From contig OZ245874.1 in NCBI GenBank assembly GCA_965229335.1, forward strand, positions 3,906,001 through 3,970,000: a stretch of DNA of 64,000 nucleotides, in the 5' to 3' direction. The notes under the pieces were generated by a model. That model worked only from the letters and a program-made list of their open reading frames with translations. It searched no databases and was not told the DNA's origin. The DNA comes from JAFKFH01 sp017307375. Lineage in GTDB: Bacteria > Pseudomonadota > Alphaproteobacteria > Ferrovibrionales > Ferrovibrionaceae. The position numbers were made by a program, and so were the translations under genes. Positions within the stretch are counted from its first letter, which is position 1; the number at the start of each line of letters is the position of its first letter. Below are positions 1 to 8,704 of this stretch, piece by piece.

Positions 1-531
1 CCGATTCCGAAGCGGGACGTGGCCAAGGCCCGGGCGCTGCTGAAGGAGGCTGGCGTCGCCAACCCGGTGGTCAATCTGATGACGCCGACCACCGGCGAGC
101 AGCAGCAGCTGGCCCAGGTGATCCAGGCGATGACCAAGGAAGCCGGCTTCGACGTCAGGATCCAGGCGACCGAGTTCGCGTCGTCGCTGAACCTGGCCGA
201 GAAAGGCGACTTCGAGGCCTATCTGCTGGCCTGGTCGGGCCGGACCGATCCGGACGGCAACCTCTACAACTTCGTCGCCTGCAAGGGCCCGCTGAACTAC
301 GGCAAGTATTGCAAGCCGGAAGTCGACGCGCTGCTCGACCAGTCGCGCACGACGACCGATATCGAGGCCCGGCGCAAGGCCTGGAACGGTGTCGCCAAGG
401 CGACGCTGGCCGATCGCCCGGTGGTTTATCTCTACCACCGCAAGTGGCTGTGGGCGGCCACCGCCAAGCTGTCGGGCTTCACCGAGTATCCGGACGGCCT
501 GGTGCGGTTTGCCAACATGACCTTGAACTGA
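1..531 (+). CDS. Peptide-type ABC transporter substrate-binding protein, C-terminal part
   Basis: The reading frame is open from base 1, so the gene begins before the window; 176 residues remain. The sequence matches the last lobe of SBP family 5 (DppA/OppA type): a segment about splitting the substrate chain ('DVAKARALLKEAG'), then 'LLAWSGRTDPDGN' and a C-terminal helix pair. These periplasmic proteins deliver peptides, nickel or other solutes to a DppB/DppC channel. Two permease genes follow directly (14-base gap, then a 3-base gap), confirming the class. No ATPase gene follows the second permease, so the ATPases are probably upstream of the window. The substrate cannot be told. Confidence 0.9.
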   Translation, partial: PIPKRDVAKARALLKEAGVANPVVNLMTPTTGEQQQLAQVIQAMTKEAGFDVRIQATEFASSLNLAEKGDFEAYLLAWSGRTDPDGNLYNFVACKGPLNYGKYCKPEVDALLDQSRTTTDIEARRKAWNGVAKATLADRPVVYLYHRKWLWAATAKLSGFTEYPDGLVRFANMTLN

Positions 532-544
532 AGGACCGGCCGGG

Positions 545-1486
545 GTGTTGCGCTTCCTCGTCCGGCGGGTCGCCGTGATGGTGCCGACGGTGATCTTCGT
601 CTCGATGATCATCTTCGGCCTGCAGCAGCTGTTGCCGGGCGACCCGGCGACGGCGCTGGCCGGCGAGGAGCGCGACCCCGAGGTGATCGCCCATATCCGC
701 GCCAAGTACCACCTCGACGATCCGCTGCCGATGCGCTACCTGCGCTGGGTCGGCGGGGTGGTGCAGGGCGATTTCGGCGAATCGATCCGGATCCAGCAGC
801 CGGTTTCCCAGCTGATCCTGGAAAAGCTGCCGGTGACGGTCGAACTGGCGCTGCTGTCGATGCTGGTGGCGCTGCTGATCGGCATACCGATGGGCATCCT
901 GTCGGCGGTCAAGAACGGCAAGGTCGCCGACTACGCCGCCAACGCCGTCGCGCTGTGGGGTCTTTCGACCCCGAATTTCTGGCTCGGCATCATGCTGATC
1001 CTGCTGTTCTCGGTCGAGCTGGGCTGGCTGCCGGCCTCGGGCTACGTGCCGCCGTCGGAAGATCTGTGGGGCAACCTGAAGGCCATGATCATGCCGGCCT
1101 TCGTGCTGGGCAATGCGATTGCCGCGGTGATGATGCGCCACACGCGGGCGGCGATGCTGCAGGTGCTGTCGTCGGACTATATCCGCACCGCCCGGGCCAA
1201 GGGGCTGGTCGAGCGCGTGGTGATCTTCAAGCATGGCTTTCGCAATGCCGCGGTGCCGGTGATCACGCTGGGCGCCCTCGAATTCGGCCAGCTGTTGTCC
1301 GGGGCGGTGCTGACCGAGCAGGTCTTTTCCATTCCCGGCTTCGGCAAGCTGATCGTCGACGCGGTGTTCAACCGCGACTATGCGGTGGTGCAGGGCGTGG
1401 TGCTGTGCACCGCGACGGCCTATCTCGTGCTCAATCTCCTCGCCGACATAGCCTATGTCCTGGTCAACCCGCGGCTGAGGGCCTGA
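545..1486 (+). CDS. ABC transporter permease, DppB/OppB type
   Basis: 313-residue inner-membrane permease with about six membrane segments. It begins 'MLRFLVRRVAVMVPT', the usual DppB N-terminus, has the early 'LLPGDPA' motif and ends 'YVLVNPRLR', a family hallmark. The cytoplasmic EAA-type loop lies around 'DYIRTARAKGL'. The start is GTG, 14 bases after the binding-protein stop. It forms the translocation channel with the next gene product; the partners suggest peptide or similar solute import. Confidence 0.93.
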   Translation: MLRFLVRRVAVMVPTVIFVSMIIFGLQQLLPGDPATALAGEERDPEVIAHIRAKYHLDDPLPMRYLRWVGGVVQGDFGESIRIQQPVSQLILEKLPVTVELALLSMLVALLIGIPMGILSAVKNGKVADYAANAVALWGLSTPNFWLGIMLILLFSVELGWLPASGYVPPSEDLWGNLKAMIMPAFVLGNAIAAVMMRHTRAAMLQVLSSDYIRTARAKGLVERVVIFKHGFRNAAVPVITLGALEFGQLLSGAVLTEQVFSIPGFGKLIVDAVFNRDYAVVQGVVLCTATAYLVLNLLADIAYVLVNPRLRA

Positions 1487-1489
1487 CGC

Positions 1490-2362
1490 ATGACTGCCGC
1501 CACGCTCGACGCTACCGTCATCCAAAGCCCGCTGAAGCGGGCCTTGCGCCGGCTGGCGCGCCGCCGCGGCGCGCTGGTCGGCCTCGCCATCGTTCTCGTC
1601 TTCGTCGTGCTGGCAATCGGCGCCGACGTCTTCAGCCCCTACGATCCGACCGCGACCGACTGGATGGCGGTCCGCAAGGGGCCGAGTGCGGCCCACTGGT
1701 TCGGCACCGACGAAATCGGGCGTGACGTGCTCTCGCGCGTCATCCACGGCGCGCGCGCCTCGCTGATGGCCGGGCTGATCTCGGTCTGCCTGGCGCTTGG
1801 CCTGGGCATTCCGATCGGCATGATCGCCGGCTATGCCGGCGGCTTCGTCGACGGCCTGCTGATGCGCCTGACCGATGCGATGCTGGCCTGTCCGTTCCTG
1901 ATCCTGGCGATCGCGCTGGCGGCCTTCCTCGGGCCGTCGCTGGCCAATGCGATGATCGCGATCGGGCTGTCGGCGACGCCGATCTTCATCCGCCTGACCC
2001 GCGCGCAGGTCCAAGCCGTCAAGGTCGAGGATTTCGTCGAGGCGGCGCGCGCCGTCGGCAATCCGCCCTGGCGGATCGCCTTGCGCCACATCCTGCCCAA
2101 TATCGTGCCCGCACTGATGGTGCAGGGGACGCTGACCATTGCCGCCGCCATCATCGCCGAGGCCAGCCTGTCATTCCTCGGGCTCGGCCAGCAGCCGCCG
2201 GCCCCATCCTGGGGCAGCATGCTGAACACCGCGAAGAATTTCCTGACCCAGGCGCCGTGGATGGCCGTCTGGCCGGGGATTTCGATCTTCCTGGTGGTAC
2301 TCTCCTTCAACCTCGTCGGCGACGGTCTGCGCGACGCGCTCGACCCGCGCCATCGGGGATGA
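1490..2362 (+). CDS. ABC transporter permease, DppC/OppC type
   Basis: 290-residue partner permease starting 3 bases after the DppB-type gene. It has the long N-terminal arm and first membrane helix of DppC proteins, the motif 'HWFGTDEIGRDVLSRVIHG', an EAA loop ('DFVEAARAVGNP') and the C-terminal 'NLVGDGLRDALDPR'. Length is normal for the family. The next gene belongs to another family, so the operon may end here; no ATPase gene is seen on this side. Confidence 0.93.
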   Translation: MTAATLDATVIQSPLKRALRRLARRRGALVGLAIVLVFVVLAIGADVFSPYDPTATDWMAVRKGPSAAHWFGTDEIGRDVLSRVIHGARASLMAGLISVCLALGLGIPIGMIAGYAGGFVDGLLMRLTDAMLACPFLILAIALAAFLGPSLANAMIAIGLSATPIFIRLTRAQVQAVKVEDFVEAARAVGNPPWRIALRHILPNIVPALMVQGTLTIAAAIIAEASLSFLGLGQQPPAPSWGSMLNTAKNFLTQAPWMAVWPGISIFLVVLSFNLVGDGLRDALDPRHRG

Positions 2363-2380
2363 CGGGAAGAGGGGCGGGCC

Positions 2381-2653
2381 ATGCTGTTCATGGTGATCGA
2401 GACATTCCGCAACCAGGATGCCAAGGCGGTCTATCGCCGCTTCCGCGACCAGGGCCGCCTGGCGCCGGAAGGCCTGACCTATGTGTCGAGCTGGACATCG
2501 GCCGATCTCGGCCGGTGTTTCCAGGTCATGGACTGCGACGACCCGACGTTGCTGCAGCGCTGGGTCGCCGAATGGTCTGACCTCGTCGCCTTCGAGATCG
2601 TGCCGGTGACGCCCGGCTCGGCCACGGCCGCGGCGCTGGCCGGCCGGCTCTGA
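2381..2653 (+). CDS. DUF3303-family small protein
   Basis: 90 residues starting 'MLFMVIETF', followed by a run typical of DUF3303 ('LAPEGLTYVSSW', 'CFQVMDCDDPTLLQRW'). These are small soluble proteins with a ferredoxin-like fold predicted from their pattern; no function is established. A purine-rich ribosome site (GAGGGGC) lies a few bases before the ATG. It sits 18 bases after the permease gene and may be co-transcribed with it. Confidence 0.75.
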   Translation: MLFMVIETFRNQDAKAVYRRFRDQGRLAPEGLTYVSSWTSADLGRCFQVMDCDDPTLLQRWVAEWSDLVAFEIVPVTPGSATAAALAGRL

Positions 2654-2671
2654 GGGCGGGGCGGGCGACGG

Positions 2672-3163
2672 ATGGCGGACGACATGGAAAAGATCCTCGT
2701 CTCCGGCTGCCTGCTGGGCCAGCCGATCCGCTACGACGGGACCAGCAAGCAGGGCGCGTCCGGCCTGCTCGCCCGTTGGCAGGCCGAAGGGCGACTGGTC
2801 GCGACCTGCCCCGAACTCGCCGGTGGTTTTCTGACACCGCGCCCGCCGGCCGAGATTGCCGACGGCCGCGACGGCGGCGATGTCCTCGACGGTCGCGCCC
2901 GCATCGTCGAACGTGGCGGGCGTGATGTGACGGCCGGCTACCTGGCTGGCGCGCAGGCCACCCTTGCTCTGGCTCAAGCCCATCGATGCCGATACGCGGT
3001 GCTGACCGACGCCAGCCCGTCCTGCGGCTCGACCCGCATCTACGACGGTCGCTTCGCCGGCGTCGCCCATGCGGGGGCGGGGGTTACCGCAGTGCTGCTG
3101 CGCCGCCACGGCATCGAGGTGTTCGCCCACGACGATCTCGAGCGGCTGGCGGCACGACTCTGA
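2672..3163 (+). CDS. DUF523-family protein
   Basis: 163 residues with the DUF523 signature: 'ILVSGCLLGQPIRYDG' near the N-terminus, a cysteine-containing 'ATCPELAGG' segment, and 'TDASPSCGS' in the second half. The conserved cysteines suggest a metal or cofactor site, but the function is unknown. A second in-frame ATG at 2684 ('MEKILVSG') is an equally plausible start. The stop overlaps the ATG of the PIN-domain gene by one base (TGATG), so the two are translationally linked. Confidence 0.8.
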   Translation: MADDMEKILVSGCLLGQPIRYDGTSKQGASGLLARWQAEGRLVATCPELAGGFLTPRPPAEIADGRDGGDVLDGRARIVERGGRDVTAGYLAGAQATLALAQAHRCRYAVLTDASPSCGSTRIYDGRFAGVAHAGAGVTAVLLRRHGIEVFAHDDLERLAARL

Positions 3164-3633
3164 TGGGCTGGACGCGCAGGCCGGTCGGCTGGCTGTTCGA
3201 CACCAATGTCGTCAGCGCGATGGCGGCGGGCGGATTGCCGGCTGCAGCGCAGGGCTGGGCAGCGACATTGGAATCCGAACGCTGCTTCATCAGCGTCCTG
3301 ACCCTCGGCGAATACGACAAGGGCATTGCCAATCTGCCGGACGGCCATGCCGAACGGGTGCGCATCGCGGCGTTGCGCGACCAGATCGCCCGCCGGTTCG
3401 ACGGGCGTGTCCTGCCGGTCGACGCGGCGGTTGCCCGCCGCTGGGGGGTGATCGCCGGCAGCGTACTGGGCCGGACCGGGGTTGCGCCGCCCCCGATCGA
3501 CACGCTGATCGCCGCCACGGCGATCGAGCATCGCCTCTATCTCGTGTCCCGCGACGTCGACGACCTGCGGGCTACCGGAGCCGCGCTGTTCAACCCCTGG
3601 ACCGACGAGCCCCGCCGTTTCAAGCTTGCTTAG
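3163..3633 (+). CDS. PIN-domain ribonuclease-like protein (VapC type)
   Basis: 156 residues with the PIN-domain acidic sites: 'LFDTNVVSAM' (Asp13), 'TLGEYDKGI' and 'PIDTLIAATA', ending 'LVSRDVDDL' as in VapC-type toxins. PIN proteins are Mg-dependent RNases, often toxins paired with a small antitoxin encoded just upstream. Here the upstream neighbour is a DUF523 gene, overlapping by one base, and I find no VapB-like antitoxin. It overlaps the convergent LysR gene by 4 bases. It could be an orphan toxin or a housekeeping nuclease. Confidence 0.8.
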   Translation: MGWTRRPVGWLFDTNVVSAMAAGGLPAAAQGWAATLESERCFISVLTLGEYDKGIANLPDGHAERVRIAALRDQIARRFDGRVLPVDAAVARRWGVIAGSVLGRTGVAPPPIDTLIAATAIEHRLYLVSRDVDDLRATGAALFNPWTDEPRRFKLA

Positions 3634-4538
3634 GCGAGGCCGGCGCGAGCGACCTCGCCCAGCAGCCAGTTGCGGAAGGCGGCGACCTTCGGGCGCTCGA
3701 GGGCGCCGGGCGGGTAGACCAGGTCGTAGCGCCTCTCGGCCTGCAGCGTCGCATTGCCGAACGGGCGCACCAGGCGGCGGGCGGCAAGATCCTCGGCGAT
3801 CAGCACGCTGCGCCCCAGCGCGACACCCTCGCCGTTGATCGCGGCCTCGATCATCATGCTGCCGTGGCTGAAGATCGGGCCGCGGCCGGCATCCACACCG
3901 GTTATGCCCATCTGGCCGAGCCAGGCGTGCCAGTTCGCGCCCATCCGCGATTCGTGCAGCAGGACGTGATGGCGAAGATCCTCGGGCCGGCGCAGGCGGC
4001 GGCGCAGCGCGGGACTGCAGACCGGCACGACATGCTCGGCGAACAGCCGCTCGGCGATGACGCCGGGATAGTCGCCGAAGCCGTAGCGGATCGCGATGTC
4101 GACATCGTCGCGCGCGAAGTCGACCAGCGTGTCGGTGACGTTGAGGTTGACGTCGATTCCGGGCTCGATCGCCTGGAAGCGGACGAGGCGGGCGGCAAGC
4201 CATTTCGTCCCGAACGAGACGTTGGTCGACACCGTCAGATGCCCGGTGCGATCGCGCCGCTTCAGGCGCCTGGTTTCCTCGGCCAGGCCGTCGAGCAGGC
4301 GGCGCACCGCCGGCAGATAGGCCTGTCCTTCGTCGGTCAGCACCAGCCGGCGCGTGAGCCTTCGGAACAGCTTGACCCCGAGATACTGCTCCAGCGCCTT
4401 GACCTGGCGGCTGACGGCGCCATGCGTGACGTTCATTTCGGCGGCGGCGAGCGTGAAGCTGAGATGCCGGCCCGCCGCCTCGAAGTCCGGCAGGGTATTC
4501 AGCGGCGGCAGGCGTATGTGTGAGTTTTCCTCGCGCAT
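3630..4538 (-). CDS. LysR-family transcriptional regulator (GcvA-like)
   Basis: 302 residues. The N-terminus 'RLPPLNTLPDFEAAGRHLS' followed by a winged-helix HTH ('NVTHGAVSRQVKALEQYLG') is the GcvA/AmpR branch of LysR regulators; the rest is the periplasmic-binding-like effector domain. It is divergent from an EamA-type exporter, the usual layout when a LysR protein controls its neighbour. There is no clear ribosome site before the ATG at 4538. The effector is unknown. Confidence 0.9.
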   Translation of the reverse strand: MREENSHIRLPPLNTLPDFEAAGRHLSFTLAAAEMNVTHGAVSRQVKALEQYLGVKLFRRLTRRLVLTDEGQAYLPAVRRLLDGLAEETRRLKRRDRTGHLTVSTNVSFGTKWLAARLVRFQAIEPGIDVNLNVTDTLVDFARDDVDIAIRYGFGDYPGVIAERLFAEHVVPVCSPALRRRLRRPEDLRHHVLLHESRMGANWHAWLGQMGITGVDAGRGPIFSHGSMMIEAAINGEGVALGRSVLIAEDLAARRLVRPFGNATLQAERRYDLVYPPGALERPKVAAFRNWLLGEVARAGLA

Positions 4539-4563
4539 GGCTTGACTATATATCGATTGTCAG

Positions 4564-4579
4564 CCGGCGCCAGCGCCGG
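4564..4579. promoter_or_regulatory. Inverted repeat between LysR gene and EamA gene
   Basis: A perfect 7-base inverted repeat (CCGGCGC, two bases, GCGCCGG) lies in the 83-base divergent region. It is a candidate operator for the adjacent regulator, but it is GC-rich in a GC-rich genome and could be chance. Confidence 0.3.
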
Positions 4580-4621
4580 TCATTGTCGCGGCCTCTTCGA
4601 CCTTGCCGGAAGCTCCGCCTC

Positions 4622-5533
4622 ATGACTGCCGCAACCCTCGTCGCCGAAAAACAGCCGATCCCGGTCATGTCGCTGGTCGCGCTGGCCGTGCTGATCGTGG
4701 TCTGGGGCCTGTCGATCCCGGTGACCAAGCTGGGCCTCGCCGATTTTCCGCCGATGACGCTGACCGCCCTGCGCTATCTCGCGGCTGCCCCGTTCTTCGT
4801 CTGGTTCGCGCTGCGCGCGCCGTTGCCGCCGTTGCGGGCGCTGATCGCGATGGCCGCCATCGGAATCGTCGGCATCGGCATCGGCCAGGTCAGCCAGGCG
4901 GTCGGCGTCAACCTGACCGCGGCATCGGTGGCGACCGTGATCGGGGCGACGATCCCGATCCTCGTCGTGCTGCTGGCCGCGCTGCGCCTGGGTCAGCGGA
5001 TCCGCGGCGTTCATATCCTCGGCCTGCTCGTGGCGATCGGGGGCGTCGGCGTGATCGCTACCGGCGGCAGGCTTTCGGCCCTGGCCGAGGCCGGCGGCGC
5101 CCTGCTCGGCGACGGCCTGATGGTGGTCTCGGCCGTCAGCGTCGCGCTCTATTACGTCCTGTCGACGGAACTGGCCGCACGCCATGGCGTGCTCACGGTG
5201 GCGGCCTGGGGCTCGCTGTTCGGCACCGCGGCGCTGTTGCCGTTCGCCGCCTGGGAACTGGCAACGACCCCGCTGCTGCCGCCGACGGCGATGGGCATCG
5301 CCTCGGTCCTCTATCTCGGCATCTTCGTGACCGTCGCCGGCGTCGTCGTCTGGCTCAATCTGATGCGCAGCCTGCCGGCGCGGATCGCGGCAGGGTCGCA
5401 ATACCTGCAGCCGCTGGTCGGCATCGTCGCCTCGGCTTGGCTGTTCGGGGACGCGATCGGCGCGACTTTCCTTGCCGGTGCCGGGCTGGTCCTTGCCGGC
5501 ATCGCCCTCACGGCCTGGACGCCGCGCCGCTGA
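4622..5533 (+). CDS. EamA/DMT-family transporter
   Basis: 303 residues with about ten predicted membrane helices in two EamA repeats. Typical motifs are 'VVWGLSIPVTKLGL' in helix 1 and 'SQYLQPLVGIVASAWLFGD' in the second repeat. Members export or take up amino acids, nucleosides and other metabolites. The ATG at 4622 is chosen because the protein then opens with the short pre-helix tail usual in the family. It is divergent from the GcvA-like regulator, its likely controller. The 3' end overlaps the next, convergent LysR gene by 26 bases. Confidence 0.88.
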   Translation: MTAATLVAEKQPIPVMSLVALAVLIVVWGLSIPVTKLGLADFPPMTLTALRYLAAAPFFVWFALRAPLPPLRALIAMAAIGIVGIGIGQVSQAVGVNLTAASVATVIGATIPILVVLLAALRLGQRIRGVHILGLLVAIGGVGVIATGGRLSALAEAGGALLGDGLMVVSAVSVALYYVLSTELAARHGVLTVAAWGSLFGTAALLPFAAWELATTPLLPPTAMGIASVLYLGIFVTVAGVVVWLNLMRSLPARIAAGSQYLQPLVGIVASAWLFGDAIGATFLAGAGLVLAGIALTAWTPRR

Positions 5534-6407
5534 CCATCTTGCGGAATTGCCGCAGTACCGGCGAAGGGCAGGCACGCCGGCTGGCCAGGTCGATCGGGGC
5601 CGACAGGACGCCGGCGGGGCCGAGCGGCCGATAGACGATGTCGTCGCCGCCCAGCCGCTGCATCGAGGCCGGCACGATGGTGATGCCGAGACCTGCGGCC
5701 ACCAGGCTCAGCGTCGCCGGCAGCCGCGGCGCTTCCTGGGCGACGATCGGGCTGAAGCCCAGCCGGCGACAGGCGGCCACGATGGCATCATGGAGGCCGG
5801 GCCCGCTGGCCCGGCGATAGAGGATCAGCGGTTCGCCCGCCAGCTCGGCCAGATCGACGATCGTGGCACGGGCAAGACGGTGACCTGCCGGAATCGCCGC
5901 CACCATCGGCTCCTCGACCACGGGCATCACGTCGAGGTCGCCGATATGGGAAACGGGCGAGCGCACAAACGCCGCATCCAGCCGCTCGGCCATCAGTCCG
6001 TCGACAAGTTCGGCCGTGCCGGCCTCCTCCAGCGTGACGGCGACGCCGGGGAAGCGCTGGCGAAACCGGCGCAGCGTCGCCGGCACGACGGCGTGAAAGG
6101 CGGCCGACGACGTGAACCCGATGGCCAGGCTGCCCGCCTCGCCGCGTGCCGCGCGGGCGACGATTGCGGGCACCTGGTCGGCCCGCGCCAGGATATTGTG
6201 CGCTTCGGCCAGCAGGGCCTTGCCCGCCTCGGTCGGACGCACGCCGCGGGGCAGGCGATGCATCAGCAAGACGCCCAATTCGGTTTCCAGCCCCCGCAGC
6301 AATCGGGTCAGCGGCGGTTGCTGCATGCCCAGCCGTTCCGCCGCCCGGGTGACGTGGCCTTCCTCGGCCAGGGCGACGAAGGCGCGCAGCCGGCGCAAGT
6401 CGATCAA
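5508..6407 (-). CDS. LysR-family transcriptional regulator (BenM/CatR-like branch)
   Basis: The start is chosen as TTG at 6407, because a strong GGAGG site lies exactly 5 bases upstream and the protein then opens 'MIDLRRLRAFVALAEEGHV', the usual LysR N-terminus (299 residues). An ATG 33 bases earlier is possible but has no ribosome site. HTH: 'HVTRAAERLGMQQPPLTRLL'; the 'QPPLTRLL' helix is usual for regulators of the BenM/CatR/CbbR branch. It is divergent from tam. A candidate LysR box overlaps its own ribosome site. Confidence 0.88.
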   Translation of the reverse strand: MIDLRRLRAFVALAEEGHVTRAAERLGMQQPPLTRLLRGLETELGVLLMHRLPRGVRPTEAGKALLAEAHNILARADQVPAIVARAARGEAGSLAIGFTSSAAFHAVVPATLRRFRQRFPGVAVTLEEAGTAELVDGLMAERLDAAFVRSPVSHIGDLDVMPVVEEPMVAAIPAGHRLARATIVDLAELAGEPLILYRRASGPGLHDAIVAACRRLGFSPIVAQEAPRLPATLSLVAAGLGITIVPASMQRLGGDDIVYRPLGPAGVLSAPIDLASRRACPSPVLRQFRKMVSGAASRP

Positions 6408-6409
6408 CG

Positions 6410-6424
6410 ATACCTCCAGGGTAT
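6410..6424. promoter_or_regulatory. LysR-type box (ATAC-N7-GTAT)
   Basis: ATACC, five bases, GGTAT: a perfect dyad of the T-N11-A form bound by LysR regulators. It overlaps the ribosome site of the LysR gene and lies about 80 bases before tam, so it could serve both autoregulation and control of tam. Confidence 0.45.
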
Positions 6425-6504
6425 GGATATCGTTCGACAAGGATACTGGAAGTCATGGCCGGCGCCAGCCAGGATCGCAACCGCAGCGATGAGCGGAGAT
6501 TCCG

Positions 6505-7275
6505 ATGACCTGGTCGCCGACGCAGTACACCAAGTTCGAGGACGAGCGGAACCGGCCGATCCGCGATCTGCTCGCCCAGATCCCCAACACGGCCGTGGCG
6601 CAGGCGGCCGACATCGGCTGCGGCCCCGGCAATTCGACCGAATTGCTGGGACGGCGCTACCCTGAGGCCGCCTTGTTCGGCATGGACAGTTCGCCGGCGA
6701 TGATCGAGGCGGCGCGCAGGCGCCTGCCGGCGGCCCGGTTCGCCGTCGCCGACATCGCCGACTGGACCGGGCCGGAACGGTTCGACGTGATCCTGGCCAA
6801 CGCCGCGCTGCAATGGGTTCCGGACCACGCCCGGCTGCTGCCGGCCCTGCTGGCGCGCCTGGCCCCTGGCGGCAGCCTGGCGGTGCAGATGCCCGACAAT
6901 CTCGACGAACCGGCCCATCGCCTGATGCGCAAGGTGGCAGCCGATGGCCCATGGGCGGGCAAGCTCGTCGATGCCGCCCAGGCGCGCGCCAGCCGGCATG
7001 ACGCCGACTGGTATTTCCGCGTTCTGCGCGGGGCGAGGGTGCAGGTCGACGTCTGGCGGACCGTCTATCATCATCCGCTGGCCGGCGGCCCGGCGGCGGT
7101 CGTCGAATGGTTCAAGGGAACCGGGTTGCGGCCGTTCCTCGATCCGCTCGACGAGGACGAGCGGACCGGCTATCTCGCGCAGTACGAAGCAGCACTCGCC
7201 GGTGCCTATCCGACGATGGCCGACGGCACCGTGCTGCTGCCGTTCCCGCGGCTGTTCTTCGTCGCGACGCGCTAA
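6505..7275 (+). CDS. tam: Trans-aconitate 2-methyltransferase
   Basis: 256 residues. The protein opens 'MTWSPTQYTKFEDERNRP', the Tam signature, followed by the SAM-binding motif 'ADIGCGPGNSTELL' (about residues 33-46), motif II around 'GMDSSPAMIEAA', and 'LANAALQWVPDH'. Tam methylates trans-aconitate, an inhibitor of the citric-acid cycle that forms spontaneously from cis-aconitate, using SAM in the cytosol. Length is normal. Its 3' end overlaps uxaC, read from the other strand, by 4 bases. Confidence 0.92.
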   Translation: MTWSPTQYTKFEDERNRPIRDLLAQIPNTAVAQAADIGCGPGNSTELLGRRYPEAALFGMDSSPAMIEAARRRLPAARFAVADIADWTGPERFDVILANAALQWVPDHARLLPALLARLAPGGSLAVQMPDNLDEPAHRLMRKVAADGPWAGKLVDAAQARASRHDADWYFRVLRGARVQVDVWRTVYHHPLAGGPAAVVEWFKGTGLRPFLDPLDEDERTGYLAQYEAALAGAYPTMADGTVLLPFPRLFFVATR

Positions 7276-8672
7276 AGCTTGTAGGCGCGCTTGGCCAGCC
7301 GATAGGCGAGGTCGTGGGCGACCTCGTGCGCCTCGTCCTCGTCCAGGCGGTGTGTCGCGACGAGGTCGGCGAGATGCCGGCAATCGATCCGGCGGGCCAC
7401 GTCGTGGCGGGCCGGGATCGACGGGAAGGCGCGGGTATCGTCGTTGAAGCCGACGGTGTTGTAGAAACCGGCGGTCTCGGTCACTGCCTCGCGATAGCGG
7501 CGCATGCCGTCGGGGCTGTCGAAGAACCACCAGGCCGGCCCGAGCCGCAGGGCCGGATAATGACCGGCCAGCGGCGCCAGTTCCCGCGCATAGGCGGTTT
7601 CGTCGAGGGTGAACAGGATGATCGTCAGGTCGCGATCGTTGCCGTGCCGGTCCAGCAGCGGTTTGAGCGACCGGACGTAGTCGGTCGCCTGCGGGATGTC
7701 GGCCCCGAGGTCGCGGCCGAAATCGCGGAAGATCGCCGCATTGTGGTTGCGGAAGGCGCCGGGATGGATCTGCATCACCAGCCCGTCCTCGCGGCTCAGC
7801 CCGGCCATTTCGGTCAGCATCTGGGCGCGGAACAGTTCGGCATCCTCGGCACCGGCGCTGCCGTGGCGGATGCGCTGGTACAGCGCCTCGCAGGAAGCGG
7901 GGTCGAGATCGGCGGTCCGGGCGGTCGGATGGCCGTGATCGGTCGAGGTGGCGCCGAATGCCTTGAAGTAGAGCCGACGCCGCCGATGGGCCTCGATATA
8001 CCCGGCAAACGTGGCGACGTCGCAATCGGTCAGGTCGCCGAAGGCACGAAGATTGGCCGCAAACCCCTCGTAGTCGGGATCGACCACCGGATCGGGCCGA
8101 TAGGCGGTGACCACCCGGCCCGGCCAGCCGCTGTCGCGGATCGCCTGGTGATGGCGCAGGTCGTCCAGCGGGCTTTCGGTCGTGGCGATGACCTCGATGC
8201 CGAAGCGCTCGAACAGGGCCCGGGGAAGATAATCCTCTCGCGCGAGGCAGGCGGCGATGTGATCGTAGTAGTGGTCCGCGGTCGCGGCCGTCAGCCTGAT
8301 GTCGAGGCCGAACAGCGTGGCGAAGGTATGGTCGAGCCAAAGCCGCGAGGGCGTGCCGCGGAACAGGTGATAGTTCGCCGCGAACCGGCGCCACACGGCG
8401 CGCGGGTCGGCCGGCCTGTTCCCCGCCTTCGGCGCCACGCCGAGTTCTTCCAGCGTGAGGCCCTGGCTGTAGAGCATGCGCAGCACGTAGTGGTCGGGAA
8501 TGACCAGCAGCTGCGCCGGATCGGCGAAGGGCCGGTTCTCGGCGAACCAGCGGGGGTCGGTATGGCCGTGCGGCGAGACGATCGGCAAGTCCTTCACCGC
8601 GGCGTAAAGCCTGCGCGCCACGTCCCGGGTGGCCGGATCGGCCGGAAACAAGCGGTCGGGGTGGATCAGCAT
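7272..8672 (-). CDS. uxaC: Glucuronate (uronate) isomerase
   Basis: 466 residues, full length for UxaC. It has the N-terminal 'PIVSPHGHTDPRWFAEN' with the metal-ligand HxH of this amidohydrolase branch, 'TTESPLDDLRHH', 'MQIHPGA', and 'AWWFFDSPDGMRRY' near the C-terminus. UxaC converts D-glucuronate to fructuronate and D-galacturonate to tagaturonate. It is the last gene of the nagB-nagA-SBP-uxaC run. No uxaB, uxuA or kdg genes are in the window, so the rest of the uronate pathway must lie elsewhere. Confidence 0.95.
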   Translation of the reverse strand: MLIHPDRLFPADPATRDVARRLYAAVKDLPIVSPHGHTDPRWFAENRPFADPAQLLVIPDHYVLRMLYSQGLTLEELGVAPKAGNRPADPRAVWRRFAANYHLFRGTPSRLWLDHTFATLFGLDIRLTAATADHYYDHIAACLAREDYLPRALFERFGIEVIATTESPLDDLRHHQAIRDSGWPGRVVTAYRPDPVVDPDYEGFAANLRAFGDLTDCDVATFAGYIEAHRRRRLYFKAFGATSTDHGHPTARTADLDPASCEALYQRIRHGSAGAEDAELFRAQMLTEMAGLSREDGLVMQIHPGAFRNHNAAIFRDFGRDLGADIPQATDYVRSLKPLLDRHGNDRDLTIILFTLDETAYARELAPLAGHYPALRLGPAWWFFDSPDGMRRYREAVTETAGFYNTVGFNDDTRAFPSIPARHDVARRIDCRHLADLVATHRLDEDEAHEVAHDLAYRLAKRAYKL

Positions 8673-8704
8673 GGCTTCAGGCCTTTCGCCGCGGTATCGG
8701 GCAG

